A stretch of 64,000 bases of DNA from Halomonas alkalicola (lineage in GTDB: Bacteria; Pseudomonadota; Gammaproteobacteria; Pseudomonadales; Halomonadaceae). A program made the position numbers and the translations under genes. The stretch covers positions 310,001 through 374,000 of the forward strand of contig NZ_CP131913.1 of assembly GCF_030704205.1 (NCBI RefSeq), written 5' to 3'. Shown here one piece after another: positions 25,747-34,783 of the stretch (position 1 is the stretch's first letter; each line of letters opens with the position of its first letter). A model generated the notes under the pieces. The model ran no database searches. It worked only from the letters and a program-made list of their open reading frames with translations, and had not been told where the DNA came from.

Positions 25747-26960
25747 TCGCTCGCGTCGCTGCCCTACCCCGGGAGATCCGCCAGTACCTGATGGTCACCG
25801 GCAACTACTGGGCCTTCACCCTCACCGACGGCGCCCTGCGCATGCTGGTGGTGCTCTATTTCCACCAGCTGGGCTACTCGGCACTCGAGGTGGCGCTGCT
25901 GTTTCTCTTCTACGAGTTCTTCGGGGTGGTGACCAATCTGGTGGGGGGCTGGCTGGGTGCGCGCCTCGGGCTCAACCGCACCATGAACCTGGGCCTCGGC
26001 CTGCAGGTGGTGGCGCTGGCCATGCTGCTGGTGCCGGTGGCCTGGCTCTCGGTGCCCTGGGTGATGGCTGCCCAGGCGCTTTCGGGCATCGCCAAGGACC
26101 TCAACAAGATGAGCGCCAAGAGCGCCATCAAGACCCTGGTGCCGGCCGGCGACGCCGAGCATCAGTCCCTCTACCGCTGGGTGGCGCTGCTCACCGGCTC
26201 CAAGAACGCGCTCAAGGGCGTGGGCTTCTTCCTGGGGGGCCTGCTGCTGACCCTGATCGGCTTCCAGGGGGCCATACTCGCCATGGCGGTGATGCTGGCC
26301 GGGGTGCTGGCGCTGTCGCTTGCGCGCCTCGACGGCGATCTGGGCCGGGCCAAGGCCAAGCCGAAGTTTCGCGAGATGCTTTCCAAGAGCCGCGCCATCA
26401 ATATCCTGTCGGCGGCGCGAATGTGCCTGTTCGGCGCACGGGACGTCTGGTTCGTGGTGGCCCTACCGGTCTTCCTGGCCACCCAGTTCGGTTGGGACAG
26501 CTGGCGGGTGGGGGGCTTCCTGGCGCTCTGGGTGATCGGCTACGGGGCGGTGCAGGCGGTCGCCCCCAGGATCACCGGGGGCACGGCGGGTCGCGGTGCC
26601 GCCATCGCCTGGGCCTCGGCGCTTACCGCCCTGCCGGCGCTGATCGCCCTGGGTCTTGAAGGACAGCTCCTGGCGGCGCAGCCGCAGCTGGTGCTGCTCG
26701 GGGGGTTGATGCTGTTCGGCGTAGTGTTCGCGGTGAACTCCAGCCTGCACAGCTTTTTGATCGTGCGCATGGCGCGCTCGGACGGGGTCTCGCTGGACGT
26801 GGGCTTCTACTACATGGCCAACGCCATGGGACGGCTGATCGGCACCCTGCTCTCCGGCTGGCTCTACCTCGCCGGCGGCCTCGTCGCCACACTCTGGGTC
26901 TCCAGTGCCCTGCTCGCCGCCACCGTGCTGATCAGCCTGGCGCTGCCGAAGGCGGCGTGA
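25743..26960 (+). CDS. arsJ: ArsJ organoarsenical efflux MFS transporter
   Basis: A 405-residue major-facilitator protein with about 12 hydrophobic helices. The ArsJ pattern is visible: [20 protein letters not shown] at the first helix, [16 protein letters not shown] in the central loop, and [26 protein letters not shown] in the second half. ArsJ exports 1-arseno-3-phosphoglycerate, which then breaks down outside to arsenate. Its ATG overlaps the stop of the GAPDH gene (ATGA), the canonical two-gene arsenate-resistance unit. The following higBA module starts only about 70 bases later. Confidence 0.93.
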   Translation: MIARVAALPREIRQYLMVTGNYWAFTLTDGALRMLVVLYFHQLGYSALEVALLFLFYEFFGVVTNLVGGWLGARLGLNRTMNLGLGLQVVALAMLLVPVAWLSVPWVMAAQALSGIAKDLNKMSAKSAIKTLVPAGDAEHQSLYRWVALLTGSKNALKGVGFFLGGLLLTLIGFQGAILAMAVMLAGVLALSLARLDGDLGRAKAKPKFREMLSKSRAINILSAARMCLFGARDVWFVVALPVFLATQFGWDSWRVGGFLALWVIGYGAVQAVAPRITGGTAGRGAAIAWASALTALPALIALGLEGQLLAAQPQLVLLGGLMLFGVVFAVNSSLHSFLIVRMARSDGVSLDVGFYYMANAMGRLIGTLLSGWLYLAGGLVATLWVSSALLAATVLISLALPKAA

Positions 26961-26965
26961 GCCTG

Positions 26966-27003
26966 ATATAACGCCTTGCGTCATATAACGCATGGCGTTA
27001 TAT
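26966..27003 (+). promoter_or_regulatory. Repeat operator and promoter of higBA
   Basis: ATATAACGCC (26966-26975) is inverted as GGCGTTATAT (26994-27003), and a third copy, ATATAACGC, lies between them (26983-26991). TTGCGT (26977-26982) and TATATT (26999-27004), 16 bases apart, could be -35 and -10 boxes inside the repeats. Binding of the HigA antitoxin here would give the usual autorepression. Confidence 0.65.
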
Positions 27004-27032
27004 TTTCTTCAAAAGTTTCACATGCCTCGACC

Positions 27033-27314
27033 ATGATCGCTTCCTTCAAGGACAAGCAGACCGCCCTTATTGCTCAGGGCCGGGTAGCGAAACGCCTCCC
27101 GCATGACATGCAGCGCAATGCCTTGAAGAAGCTGCGCCAGCTCGGTGCCGCTGCCACGCTGGACGACCTTCGCATTCCACCCGGCAATCGCCTCGAGGCA
27201 CTGCAGGGGGACCGGGCAGGCCAGCACAGTATTCGGATCAATGCCCAATGGCGAATCTGCTTTCTTTTCGAAGACGGTAACGCCTGGGATGTGGAGATCG
27301 TTGATTACCATTGA
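27033..27314 (+). CDS. higB: HigB/RelE-family toxin
   Basis: A 93-residue basic protein of the HigB (RelE/ParE superfamily) mRNA interferase group. The fold signature is clear: LRQLGAAATLDDLRIPPGNRLEALQGDRAGQHSIRIN-type strand order and the closing WRICFLF...VEIVDYH. The terminal histidine and the central arginines are the usual active-site residues. The toxin precedes the antitoxin, as is normal for hig loci. It is 10 bases upstream of higA and its promoter region carries a three-copy repeat. Confidence 0.92.
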   Translation: MIASFKDKQTALIAQGRVAKRLPHDMQRNALKKLRQLGAAATLDDLRIPPGNRLEALQGDRAGQHSIRINAQWRICFLFEDGNAWDVEIVDYH

Positions 27315-27324
27315 GGAGGCCGCC

Positions 27325-27621
27325 ATGACGCAAGCCAACGATTACCTGCCCAACGTGCATCCCGGTGAGATCCTGCTCGAGGACTTCATCGAGCCGCTGG
27401 GCCTGACCAAGAACGGGCTAGCCAGCGCCATCGGGGTACCGGCCACGCGAATCGGCGAGATCACTCGCGGCAAACGTGCCATCACTGCCGATACCGACCT
27501 GCGCCTCTCCCGCTTTCTCGGCACCAGCGAGGGCTACTGGCTGCGGCTGCAGAACGCCTACGACCTGGAGGAAGCCCGCCGCAAGGGCGATTTCCGCGGC
27601 ATCAAGCCTCGCGCGGCCTGA
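27325..27621 (+). CDS. higA: HigA-family antitoxin (XRE helix-turn-helix)
   Basis: A 98-residue HigA antitoxin. The family start NVHPGEILLEDFIEPLGLT is followed by an XRE helix-turn-helix (about 28-60: KNGLASAIGVPATRIGEITRGKR) and a C-terminal dimer helix. It neutralises HigB and represses the operon. GAGGAGG lies seven bases before the ATG. Its last 20 bases overlap the 3' end of the convergent TetR gene, so the module abuts the purine regulon without spare sequence. Confidence 0.93.
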   Translation: MTQANDYLPNVHPGEILLEDFIEPLGLTKNGLASAIGVPATRIGEITRGKRAITADTDLRLSRFLGTSEGYWLRLQNAYDLEEARRKGDFRGIKPRAA

Positions 27622-28276
27622 CACCGCACCCCTTGAGGATCACTCGGGTGAGGAAGGCGGTGATCTGTTCCACATCGGCGTCACTGAGCTCACCCTTGCC
27701 GGTGATGCCAAGCACCTGGGCCTCGAAGTCGGCGTAGTGCTGGGTGGCGGACCAGATCAGGAATATCAGCCAGACCGGCTCAACCGGATCCATCAGGCCG
27801 CGCTCGGCCCACTGGCGGAAGATCGCCCCGCGCTCCTCCACCCAGGCGCGCAGCTCGCCGCTCAGGTACTCCTGCAGGAAGGGGGCCCCGGCCAGGATCT
27901 CGGCGGCGAACAGCCGTGAGCCCTCCGGGTGGCGCCGGGAAAGCGCCATCTTGCTGCGGATGAAGGCCTCCAGCACCTCGGCGGGATCATCGTCCACCGA
28001 GATATCGTCCAGCAGCGCATTCCAGCGCGCCATCATCCGCTCCAGCAGGCGCACGTAGAGCCCACGCTTGCTGCCCATGTAGTAGAGCACGTTGGACTTG
28101 GGCAGCCCCGCCGCCTCCGCGATGGCCTGGACGCTGGCGCCGCGATAGCCGTGGGCGGCGAAGATCTTCTCCGCCGCGGCGAGGATCTCGCGCTCGTTGC
28201 GCTCGCGGGTCGCGCCCCCGGCCTCACCCCTCTCCCGCCCACGGCGTATATCCGCCGGACTCGCGACTTCTGTCAT
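27602..28276 (-). CDS. TetR-family regulator, RutR/YcdC-like, probable purine-regulon repressor
   Basis: A 224-residue TetR-type regulator. The DNA-binding domain spans about 25-70, with the HTH VQAIAEAAGLPKSNVLYYMGSK. The C-terminal ligand domain resembles that of RutR, which senses pyrimidines/purines. It is divergent from xdhA, and a palindrome very close to the published RutR operator TTGACCANNTGGTCAA lies between them. A second copy precedes the permease gene. The ATG at 28276 starts the conserved protein; the frame stays open to 29311 but overlaps xdhA. The ligand is probably a purine-pathway compound (inference). Confidence 0.88.
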   Translation of the reverse strand: MTEVASPADIRRGRERGEAGGATRERNEREILAAAEKIFAAHGYRGASVQAIAEAAGLPKSNVLYYMGSKRGLYVRLLERMMARWNALLDDISVDDDPAEVLEAFIRSKMALSRRHPEGSRLFAAEILAGAPFLQEYLSGELRAWVEERGAIFRQWAERGLMDPVEPVWLIFLIWSATQHYADFEAQVLGITGKGELSDADVEQITAFLTRVILKGCGVRPREA

Positions 28277-28427
28277 CTGCCTGTTCCCTGTGCCAGTGGT
28301 CTCCGCCGAGAGTGCCGCACCGCGGCGGTGCATGCAATTGCCGGCCGCCTCGGGATGGCGACATGAGGCGAAGGTCGCGAGCGACTGGCTTGCAAAGTCG
28401 GCCATCGTTGGCCATGCTGAATACAAC

Positions 28428-28443
28428 CTGACCATATGGTCAA
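28428..28443. promoter_or_regulatory. RutR-like operator upstream of xdhA
   Basis: CTGACCATATGGTCAA contains a perfect 14-bp palindrome, TGACCATATGGTCA (28429-28442). It lies in the divergent tetR/xdhA gap, 71 bases before the xdhA ATG. It matches the RutR consensus in all but the first base, and the same core occurs at 34785-34798. Confidence 0.8.
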
Positions 28444-28513
28444 CATGCCGACTTCCCTGATGGTCGGTGACGACCGGGGTACGCCCCCAGCGATCTATAA
28501 CAGAGACAATGTC

Positions 28514-29977
28514 ATGATCGACTTCCTGCTCAACGGGCAGCCCCGCCGGTGCGAGGCCACGCCCGATACCAGTGTGCTCGAGCTTCTGCGCGACTCCCTC
28601 GGCCAGACCGGCACCAAGGAGGGTTGCGCCTCCGGCGACTGCGGCGCCTGCACCGTGGCCATCGGCGAGGCCGGTCCCGACGGCCGGGTGCGCTATCACA
28701 GCGCCAACGCCTGCATCACCCCCGCCCACCAGCTCCAGGGCCGGTCGCTTGTCACCGTGGAGGGGCTCGCACGAGGCGAGGCTCTCCATCCCGCCCAGGC
28801 GGCCATGGTGACCTGTCACGCCAGCCAGTGCGGCTTCTGTACTCCAGGCATCGTGATGTCGCTCTTCACCCTGCACGAGGAGCAGCAGCAGAGGCCCGCG
28901 CCGCTGACCCCCGAGCGGCTCGAAGCGGCGCTGGGCGGCAACCTCTGCCGCTGCACCGGCTATCGCCCGATCCGCGACGCGGCACTCTCCATGGGGGAGC
29001 ACCCTTACGCGCGTCCCGAGTGGCTGGACCTCGCCGTGGATGCCAGCGCACCCTCTCAGGAACCCACGGCCGATAACGCCTTCGTGCAGCCCGTGACCCT
29101 GGCCGAACTGGTCGAGGAGCGTCGCCGCCACCCCGAGGCGCCCATCGTCGCCGGCGGCACCGACCTCTGGCTGGAGGTGACCCAGCGCCTGCGCCGCTTC
29201 GAGCGCCTGGTGGATGTGACCCGGGTGGCCGAGCTCACCGCCATCGAGGAGGCCACCCTGGCGGATGGCCGCGAAGGCTGGTGGATCGGCGGTGCGGTGA
29301 CCTACGCGCACCTGGCGCCGCTGCTAGAGGCCCACTACCCCGCCTTCGCCCACCTGCTGCACCGCCTGGGCTCCGCCCAGGTGCGCAACCGCGGCACCCT
29401 GGGGGGCAACATCGCCAACGCCTCGCCCATCGGCGACACCCCGCCGGTGCTGCTGGCGCTGGGGTCGCGACTTCGGCTCGCAGGGCCGGACGGTGAAAGG
29501 GAGCTACCCCTCGACGACTTCTTCCTGGACTACAAGCAGACCGCCCTGCTCAAGGACAAGGGCGAGGTGATCCGCGCTATCTTCCTGCCGCGCCCCGAAC
29601 CGGGGCGACACCTCAAGGTGTGGAAGCTGTCCAAGCGTCGAGAGGATGATATCTCGGCGGTGCTGGGCGCCTTCTCCTGGCGCCTGGAGGACGGGGTGCT
29701 GCGCGAGGTGCGCCTCGCCTTCGGCGGCATGGCGGCCATACCGAAACGGGCCGCCGCCGCCGAGGCGGCGCTGGAGGGTCAGCCACCCACGGTGGCCAGC
29801 TTCCAGGCGGCTCGCGCCGCCCTGGGGCAGGCGTTCTCACCGATGAGCGACGTGCGCGGCAGCGCCTACTACCGCTCGCTTTCCGCCGCCAACCTGCTGG
29901 AGCGGCTGCGCCTTGTCATCGCGCAGCAGCAAGCCCACTCTGACCGGGAGGTGATGCTCCATGCGTACGCTCACTAA
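28514..29977 (+). CDS. xdhA: Xanthine dehydrogenase small subunit (2Fe-2S and FAD)
   Basis: A 487-residue subunit. The plant-type [2Fe-2S] cluster cysteines are C38, C43, C46 and C67, and the second cluster uses C106, C109, C145 and C147. An FAD-binding domain (about 185-365) contains VAGGTDLWLEV and GTLGGNIANASPIGDTPPVL, and a CO-dehydrogenase-flavoprotein C-terminal domain completes it. It passes electrons from the molybdenum subunit to NAD. The ATG at 28514 is chosen over the longer frame (28436), which would begin within the operator. It overlaps xdhB by 17 bases. Confidence 0.96.
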   Translation: MIDFLLNGQPRRCEATPDTSVLELLRDSLGQTGTKEGCASGDCGACTVAIGEAGPDGRVRYHSANACITPAHQLQGRSLVTVEGLARGEALHPAQAAMVTCHASQCGFCTPGIVMSLFTLHEEQQQRPAPLTPERLEAALGGNLCRCTGYRPIRDAALSMGEHPYARPEWLDLAVDASAPSQEPTADNAFVQPVTLAELVEERRRHPEAPIVAGGTDLWLEVTQRLRRFERLVDVTRVAELTAIEEATLADGREGWWIGGAVTYAHLAPLLEAHYPAFAHLLHRLGSAQVRNRGTLGGNIANASPIGDTPPVLLALGSRLRLAGPDGERELPLDDFFLDYKQTALLKDKGEVIRAIFLPRPEPGRHLKVWKLSKRREDDISAVLGAFSWRLEDGVLREVRLAFGGMAAIPKRAAAAEAALEGQPPTVASFQAARAALGQAFSPMSDVRGSAYYRSLSAANLLERLRLVIAQQQAHSDREVMLHAYAH

Positions 29978-32459
29978 GCTCGACAAGATCAAAGGTGATG
30001 TCGGCACCGACTCCGCCGAGGCGCGGCGGGAACTCGACGACCGCATCCAGGGGGCGAGCCCGCTGGCTCGCGACACCCTTCTCCCCGGCAGCGCCGGCCA
30101 CTCCCAGGCCCACGAGAGCGCGGTGAAGCACGTGACCGGTCGCGCCGCCTATATCGACGACCTCAAGGTACCGGCGGACTGCCTGCACGTGGCCCTGGCG
30201 CTTTCGCCGGTGGCCCACGGCCGGTTGACCGGCGTGGCCCTCGACAAGGTCCGGGCGCTACCCGGGGTGGTGGACGTGGTCGGCATCGAGGAGGTGCCCG
30301 GCCACACCGATATCGGCCCGGTCTTTCCCGGCGACCCGATCTTCGTCGAGGACGAGATCAGCTACGCAGGCCAGGTGCTCTTCGCCGTGGCCGCCGAGGG
30401 CCACCGCGCCGCCCGGGAGGCGGTGAAGGCGGCCTTCGATGCCGGCCTGGTCACGATCGACGAGCGGCCGGCGAGTCTCGATGCGGTGGTCGCCGCCGAG
30501 CGCGGCGAGTTCGTGAGGCCCACCCACATCCAGCAGCGCGGCGACTGGGAGGCGGCGCTGGGAGGCGCCAGCCAGGTCGTCGAGGGCGAACAGTTCGTGG
30601 GCGGCCAGGAGCACTTCTATCTCGAGGGCCAGGCCTGCCTGGTCACGCCCACCGAGGACGAGGGGGTGGTGGTCCACACCTCCAACCAGCACCCGAGCGA
30701 GACCCAGAAGCTGGTGGCCGAAGTGCTGGGCATACCCTTCCATGCGGTGACCGTGGAGGTGAGACGCATGGGCGGCGGCTTCGGCGGCAAGGAGACCCAG
30801 GCCTCGCCCTGGGCCTGCATCGCCGCGCTGATCGCTCGGCGCACCGGCCGCGCGGCCAGGCTGCGCCTGCCCCGCGGTGACGACATGCGGGTCACCGGCA
30901 AGCGCCACCCCTTCCACAACCGCTACCGGCTGGGCGTAGATGACAAGGGCGTGATTCAGGGCGGCGAGATCACCGTGATCGGCGACTGCGGCTACTCGCC
31001 GGACTTGTCGGATGCCATCGTCGACCGCGCCATGTTCCACGCCGACAACGCCTACTCCCTGGGCGCGGCCCGGGTGACCGGTCATCGCGCCCGCACCCAT
31101 ACCGCCTCCAACACCGCCTTCCGCGGCTTCGGCGGCCCCCAGGGGATGATGGTGATCGAGGCGGCCATGGACGATATCGCCCGCCGGGTGGGAGAGGACC
31201 CGCTCACCGTGCGCAAGCGCAATCTCTATCGCCACGAGAGCGACGGCACCCAGGGGGATGCCCTCCCCCACGACGTGACACATTACGGCCAGACCGTTGA
31301 CCAGGTCGGCCTGCTGCACGAGCTGATCGAGCGCCTGGAGGCGAGCAGCGACTACTGGACCCGGCGCGAGGCCATCACCGCCTTCAACGCGGACAGCCCC
31401 GTGATCAAGCGCGGCCTGGCACTGACCCCGGTGAAGTTCGGCATCTCCTTTACCGCCAAGCACCTCAACCAGGCCGGCGCCCTGCTCCACGTCTATACCG
31501 ACGGCAGCGTGCAGATCAACCACGGCGGCACCGAGATGGGCCAGGGGCTGCATACCAAGATCTGCCAGGTGGTGGCCCGGGAGCTGGCGCTGGACCTCGA
31601 CAGCGTCCGCATCACCGCCACCCGCACCGACAAGGTGCCCAACACCTCCCCCACCGCCGCCTCGAGCGGCGCGGACCTCAACGGCATGGCCGCCCGCGAC
31701 GCCTGCCTGACGCTCAAGGCGCGGCTCTTCGACTTCGCCGCCGAGCACTATGCACTCGACCGCGAGGCGATGCGCCTGGAGGCGGGGCATCTGGTGGCAG
31801 GCGTTGGTGAGAGCGAGCGGCGCATCCCCTGGGGCGAGCTGGTGCAGGCGGCCTATCTGGGCCGCGTCTCGCTCTCCGAGAAGGGCTTCTACGCCACGCC
31901 GCTGATCCACTACGACCGCGGCACCGGCCAGGGGCGCCCCTTCTACTACTACGCCTTCGGGGCCGCTGTGGCCGAGGTGAGCGTGGACACCCTGAGCGGC
32001 GAGTACCAGGTGAACCGGGTCGACATCCTGCACGACGTGGGCGACTCCCTGAACCCGGCCATCGATATCGGCCAGGTGGAGGGCGGCTTCATCCAGGGCA
32101 TGGGCTGGCTGACCAGCGAGGAACTCAAGTGGAACGAGGCCGGCCGGCTGATCTCCGACGGGCCGGCCACCTACAAGATCCCCACCTACGGCGACCTGCC
32201 CCCGGTATTCAACGTCGCGCTGATGGAGGGACATCCCAACTCCATGGCCAGCATCTACCGCTCCAAGGCGGTGGGCGAGCCGCCCTTCATGCTGGGCATC
32301 TCGGTATGGTCGGCGCTGCGTGACGCCCTGGCGAGCCTCGCCGACTACCGCGAAGCCCCGCGGCTCGACACCCCGGCCACGCCGGAACGGGTGCTGCTGG
32401 CCGCCGAGGCGCTGCGTTCACGCCACAGCGACTGGCCGCCGGCCTTCGGGGGGCAGTGA
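29961..32459 (+). CDS. xdhB: Xanthine dehydrogenase molybdenum-binding subunit
   Basis: An 832-residue molybdopterin subunit that hydroxylates hypoxanthine and xanthine to urate. The N-terminal aldehyde-oxidase a/b hammerhead lies at about 50-160. The Moco regions follow: GGQEHFYLEGQ, GGGFGGKETQ, TAFRGFGGPQG, and SKAVGEPPFML with the catalytic glutamate. All expected Moco-contacting loops are visible. Its stop shares bases with the GTG of xdhC. The Moco needs XdhC for sulfuration and insertion, and that gene is frameshifted here. Confidence 0.96.
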   Translation: MRTLTKLDKIKGDVGTDSAEARRELDDRIQGASPLARDTLLPGSAGHSQAHESAVKHVTGRAAYIDDLKVPADCLHVALALSPVAHGRLTGVALDKVRALPGVVDVVGIEEVPGHTDIGPVFPGDPIFVEDEISYAGQVLFAVAAEGHRAAREAVKAAFDAGLVTIDERPASLDAVVAAERGEFVRPTHIQQRGDWEAALGGASQVVEGEQFVGGQEHFYLEGQACLVTPTEDEGVVVHTSNQHPSETQKLVAEVLGIPFHAVTVEVRRMGGGFGGKETQASPWACIAALIARRTGRAARLRLPRGDDMRVTGKRHPFHNRYRLGVDDKGVIQGGEITVIGDCGYSPDLSDAIVDRAMFHADNAYSLGAARVTGHRARTHTASNTAFRGFGGPQGMMVIEAAMDDIARRVGEDPLTVRKRNLYRHESDGTQGDALPHDVTHYGQTVDQVGLLHELIERLEASSDYWTRREAITAFNADSPVIKRGLALTPVKFGISFTAKHLNQAGALLHVYTDGSVQINHGGTEMGQGLHTKICQVVARELALDLDSVRITATRTDKVPNTSPTAASSGADLNGMAARDACLTLKARLFDFAAEHYALDREAMRLEAGHLVAGVGESERRIPWGELVQAAYLGRVSLSEKGFYATPLIHYDRGTGQGRPFYYYAFGAAVAEVSVDTLSGEYQVNRVDILHDVGDSLNPAIDIGQVEGGFIQGMGWLTSEELKWNEAGRLISDGPATYKIPTYGDLPPVFNVALMEGHPNSMASIYRSKAVGEPPFMLGISVWSALRDALASLADYREAPRLDTPATPERVLLAAEALRSRHSDWPPAFGGQ

Positions 32460-33351
32460 CCGTGGCCCCGCAGAGCACGCCCCCGGCGAGCGAAAGGCGT
32501 CCCGAGAGCTGGCACGCTGCCCTGCATCGCCTGCAGCGCGACGGCGCTCCCCACGCCCTGGCCACCCAGGTGACCAGCGCCGGCTCCACGCCCCGGGAGC
32601 CCGGGGCGCGGATGGTGATCACCCTGGATGCCGTCTTCGACACCCTCGGCGGCGGCACCTTCGAGTACCAGGTGATCGAGGCCGCCAGGGCGCGGCTCGT
32701 AGGCAACGATGGCCATCCCGAGGGGGGCATCAGCCTCGAGGCCTTCTCCCGGGGCGGGCGCAGCGGCCAGTGCTGCGGCGGCTTCGTCAACGTGCTGGTC
32801 GAGGTCTTCCCGGGCAGCGCCACCACCCTGGCGCTGTTCGGTGCCGGCCACGTGGGTACCGAGCTCGTGCGCCTGGCCGCCCCGCTGCCCTGGCAGGTGC
32901 GGTGGCACGACAGCCGGGAGGCGATCTTCCCCGACTGGGCGGCTGAGCAGCCGCGGCTCGCCTGCCGCCACCCCCCGACCCGGCCGCCGCCGTGGCGGCG
33001 CTGCCGCCCGGCGCCCATGCCCTGGTGCTGACCCACGACCACGCCGAGGATCTCGCCCTGGTGGATGCTCTGCTCGCCCGTGGCGACGTCGCCTCCCTCG
33101 GTTTGATCGGCTCGACCAGCAAGTGGGCCAGCTTTCGCTCGCGGCTGGGCAAGGCCGGTCACGACGAGGCGGCGCTTGCCCGGGTGCGCTGCCCCATCGG
33201 CATGGCGGCAGGTGGCACCGGGGGGGACAAGACCCCCTACGCCATTGCGCTAGCCACCCTCGCCGAGCTCCTGCCGCTGACGGCAAGCGTCGAGCGCCCC
33301 GATCAGCGCGGCCTCGACCCCGCCGAGCTGCGCCACCTGTTTACTTCATGA
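32456..33351 (+). pseudogene. xdhC: xdhC (xanthine dehydrogenase accessory protein) with a one-base frameshift
   Basis: The first frame encodes XdhC up to RLACRHP, including GQCCGGFVNVLVEVF and the Rossmann motif LFGAGHVGTELVRL. The reading then shifts at a run of six C (32971-32976). The rest, ALVLTHDHAEDLALVDALL to PIGMAAGGTGGDKTPYAIALA, lies in another frame and ends at 33351. Adding one C restores a continuous 298-residue protein, the normal length. XdhC binds the molybdenum cofactor, promotes its sulfuration and loads XdhB. If real, the shift would impair xanthine dehydrogenase. It starts at a GTG overlapping the xdhB stop. A homopolymer sequencing error is at least as likely. Confidence 0.85.
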
Positions 33352-33364
33352 GCCCCTGACCACA

Positions 33365-34681
33365 ATGACGACGAACGACTCGCGCCTGCTGCGCGCCGAA
33401 CTGCTGAGCTTCGATGCCGACCCCGGCGACGAGGACACCCCCGCCCCGGGCAGCGTCACCCCCCCCCCGGACGGTGTCCTGTGGATCGAGAATGGGCGGA
33501 TCCGGGCCAGCGGCGACTACGCTACCCTGGCCCCCGAGCTGCCCCCGGGCCTCGAGGTGATCGATCACCGCGGCAAGCTGATCACCCCCGGCTTCATCGA
33601 CAGCCACGTCCACTACGTGCAGCTGGAGATCATGGCCTCCTACGGGCGCCAGCTGCTCGACTGGCTCAACGACTACACCTTCCCGGAGGAGCTAAGGTTC
33701 GCCAGCCGCGAGCACGCAGACGCCCTCTCGGAGGCCTTCCTCGACGAGATGCTCAAGGTCGGCACCACCACCGCCCAGGTGTTCTGCTCGAGCCACCCGG
33801 TCTCGGTGGACGCCTTCTTCGCGGCGAGCCAGCGCCGCGGGCTCTGCATGCTGGCCGGCAAGGTGCTGATGGACCGCCACGCCCCCGAGGGACTCACCGA
33901 CGACACCCTGGGCGGCATCCGCGACAGCGAGCGACTGATCGGCGACTGGCACGGCAAGGGGCGGCTCGGCTACAGCCTCACCCCGCGCTTCGCGCCCACC
34001 TCCACCAGGGCCCAGCTCGACGCCACCGGCGCCATCCTGAGAAACGACCCGAGCCTCTGGCTGCAGACCCACCTGGCCGAGAACACCGGCGAGCTGGACT
34101 GGGTGGCGGAGCTCTTCCCCGGCAGCCGCGACTACCTCGCGGTCTACGAGGCCTCGGGCCTGGTGGGGCCGCGCAGCACCTTCGCCCACGGCATCCACCT
34201 GGACCAGGAGATGCGCGCACGCCTGGCCGAGCGCGGCGCCAACCTCGCCTTCTGCCCGAGCTCCAACCTCTTTCTGGGCAGCGGCCTCTTCGACCGCCAG
34301 GCAGCCCGCGAGATGGGGCTGGGCGTGACCTTCGCCAGCGACGTGGGCGGCGGTACCGACCTCTCGGGGCTTGCCACCCTGAAGGCCGCCTACCAGGTCG
34401 GCCAGCTGCGCGGCCAGCCCCTCACCGCCTGGCAGGGCTTCCATGGCCTGACCCTAGGCAACGCCCGGGCCCTGTCCTTGAGCGATCGCATCGGCCGCCT
34501 GGCGCCGGGCATGGACGCCGACTTCGTGGTGCTCGACCCCGCAGCGACCCCGCTGCTGGCGCGGCGCACCGCGCGCTGCCGCACGTTCGGCGAGACGCTC
34601 TTCGCGCTGATGATGCTTGGCGACGATCGCAGCGTGGCCGAGACCTGGGCCGGAGGGCGCCTGCAGCACCGCCGCTCCTGA
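33365..34681 (+). CDS. guaD: Guanine deaminase
   Basis: A 438-residue amidohydrolase converting guanine to xanthine, the substrate of the xanthine dehydrogenase encoded just upstream. Metal-site motifs: FIDSHVHYVQ with H81 and H83, LQTHLAEN, FAHGIHLD, and the catalytic aspartate in ASDVGGGTDLS. The early segment KLITPGFIDSHVHYVQLEI with a DYTFPEE loop is specific to GuaD. The ATG is 13 bases after the xdhC frame ends, so it is part of the xdhABC-guaD transcript. Confidence 0.95.
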   Translation: MTTNDSRLLRAELLSFDADPGDEDTPAPGSVTPPPDGVLWIENGRIRASGDYATLAPELPPGLEVIDHRGKLITPGFIDSHVHYVQLEIMASYGRQLLDWLNDYTFPEELRFASREHADALSEAFLDEMLKVGTTTAQVFCSSHPVSVDAFFAASQRRGLCMLAGKVLMDRHAPEGLTDDTLGGIRDSERLIGDWHGKGRLGYSLTPRFAPTSTRAQLDATGAILRNDPSLWLQTHLAENTGELDWVAELFPGSRDYLAVYEASGLVGPRSTFAHGIHLDQEMRARLAERGANLAFCPSSNLFLGSGLFDRQAAREMGLGVTFASDVGGGTDLSGLATLKAAYQVGQLRGQPLTAWQGFHGLTLGNARALSLSDRIGRLAPGMDADFVVLDPAATPLLARRTARCRTFGETLFALMMLGDDRSVAETWAGGRLQHRRS

Positions 34682-34732
34682 GCGGGCGTGCCGCCCATTC
34701 ACCATCACCACACTAAGCGCACCTGACACGAC

Positions 34733-34754
34733 GGCCCTCCGCGCATGGAGGGCC
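34733..34754 (+). terminator. Candidate hairpin between guaD and the purine permease gene
   Basis: A perfect 8-bp stem, GGCCCTCC and GGAGGGCC, closes a six-base loop 50 bases after guaD. No T-run follows. It may separate the xdh-guaD transcript from the permease, which has its own operator. Confidence 0.4.
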
Positions 34755-34783
34755 ATCGCCAGCGGGCCAACTGCGGCCCATAG

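Noticed and set aside
27022-27036. Alternative earlier ATG for higB
   Set aside because: The ATG at 27022 runs into a TGA after four codons; the ATG at 27033 starts the conserved toxin.
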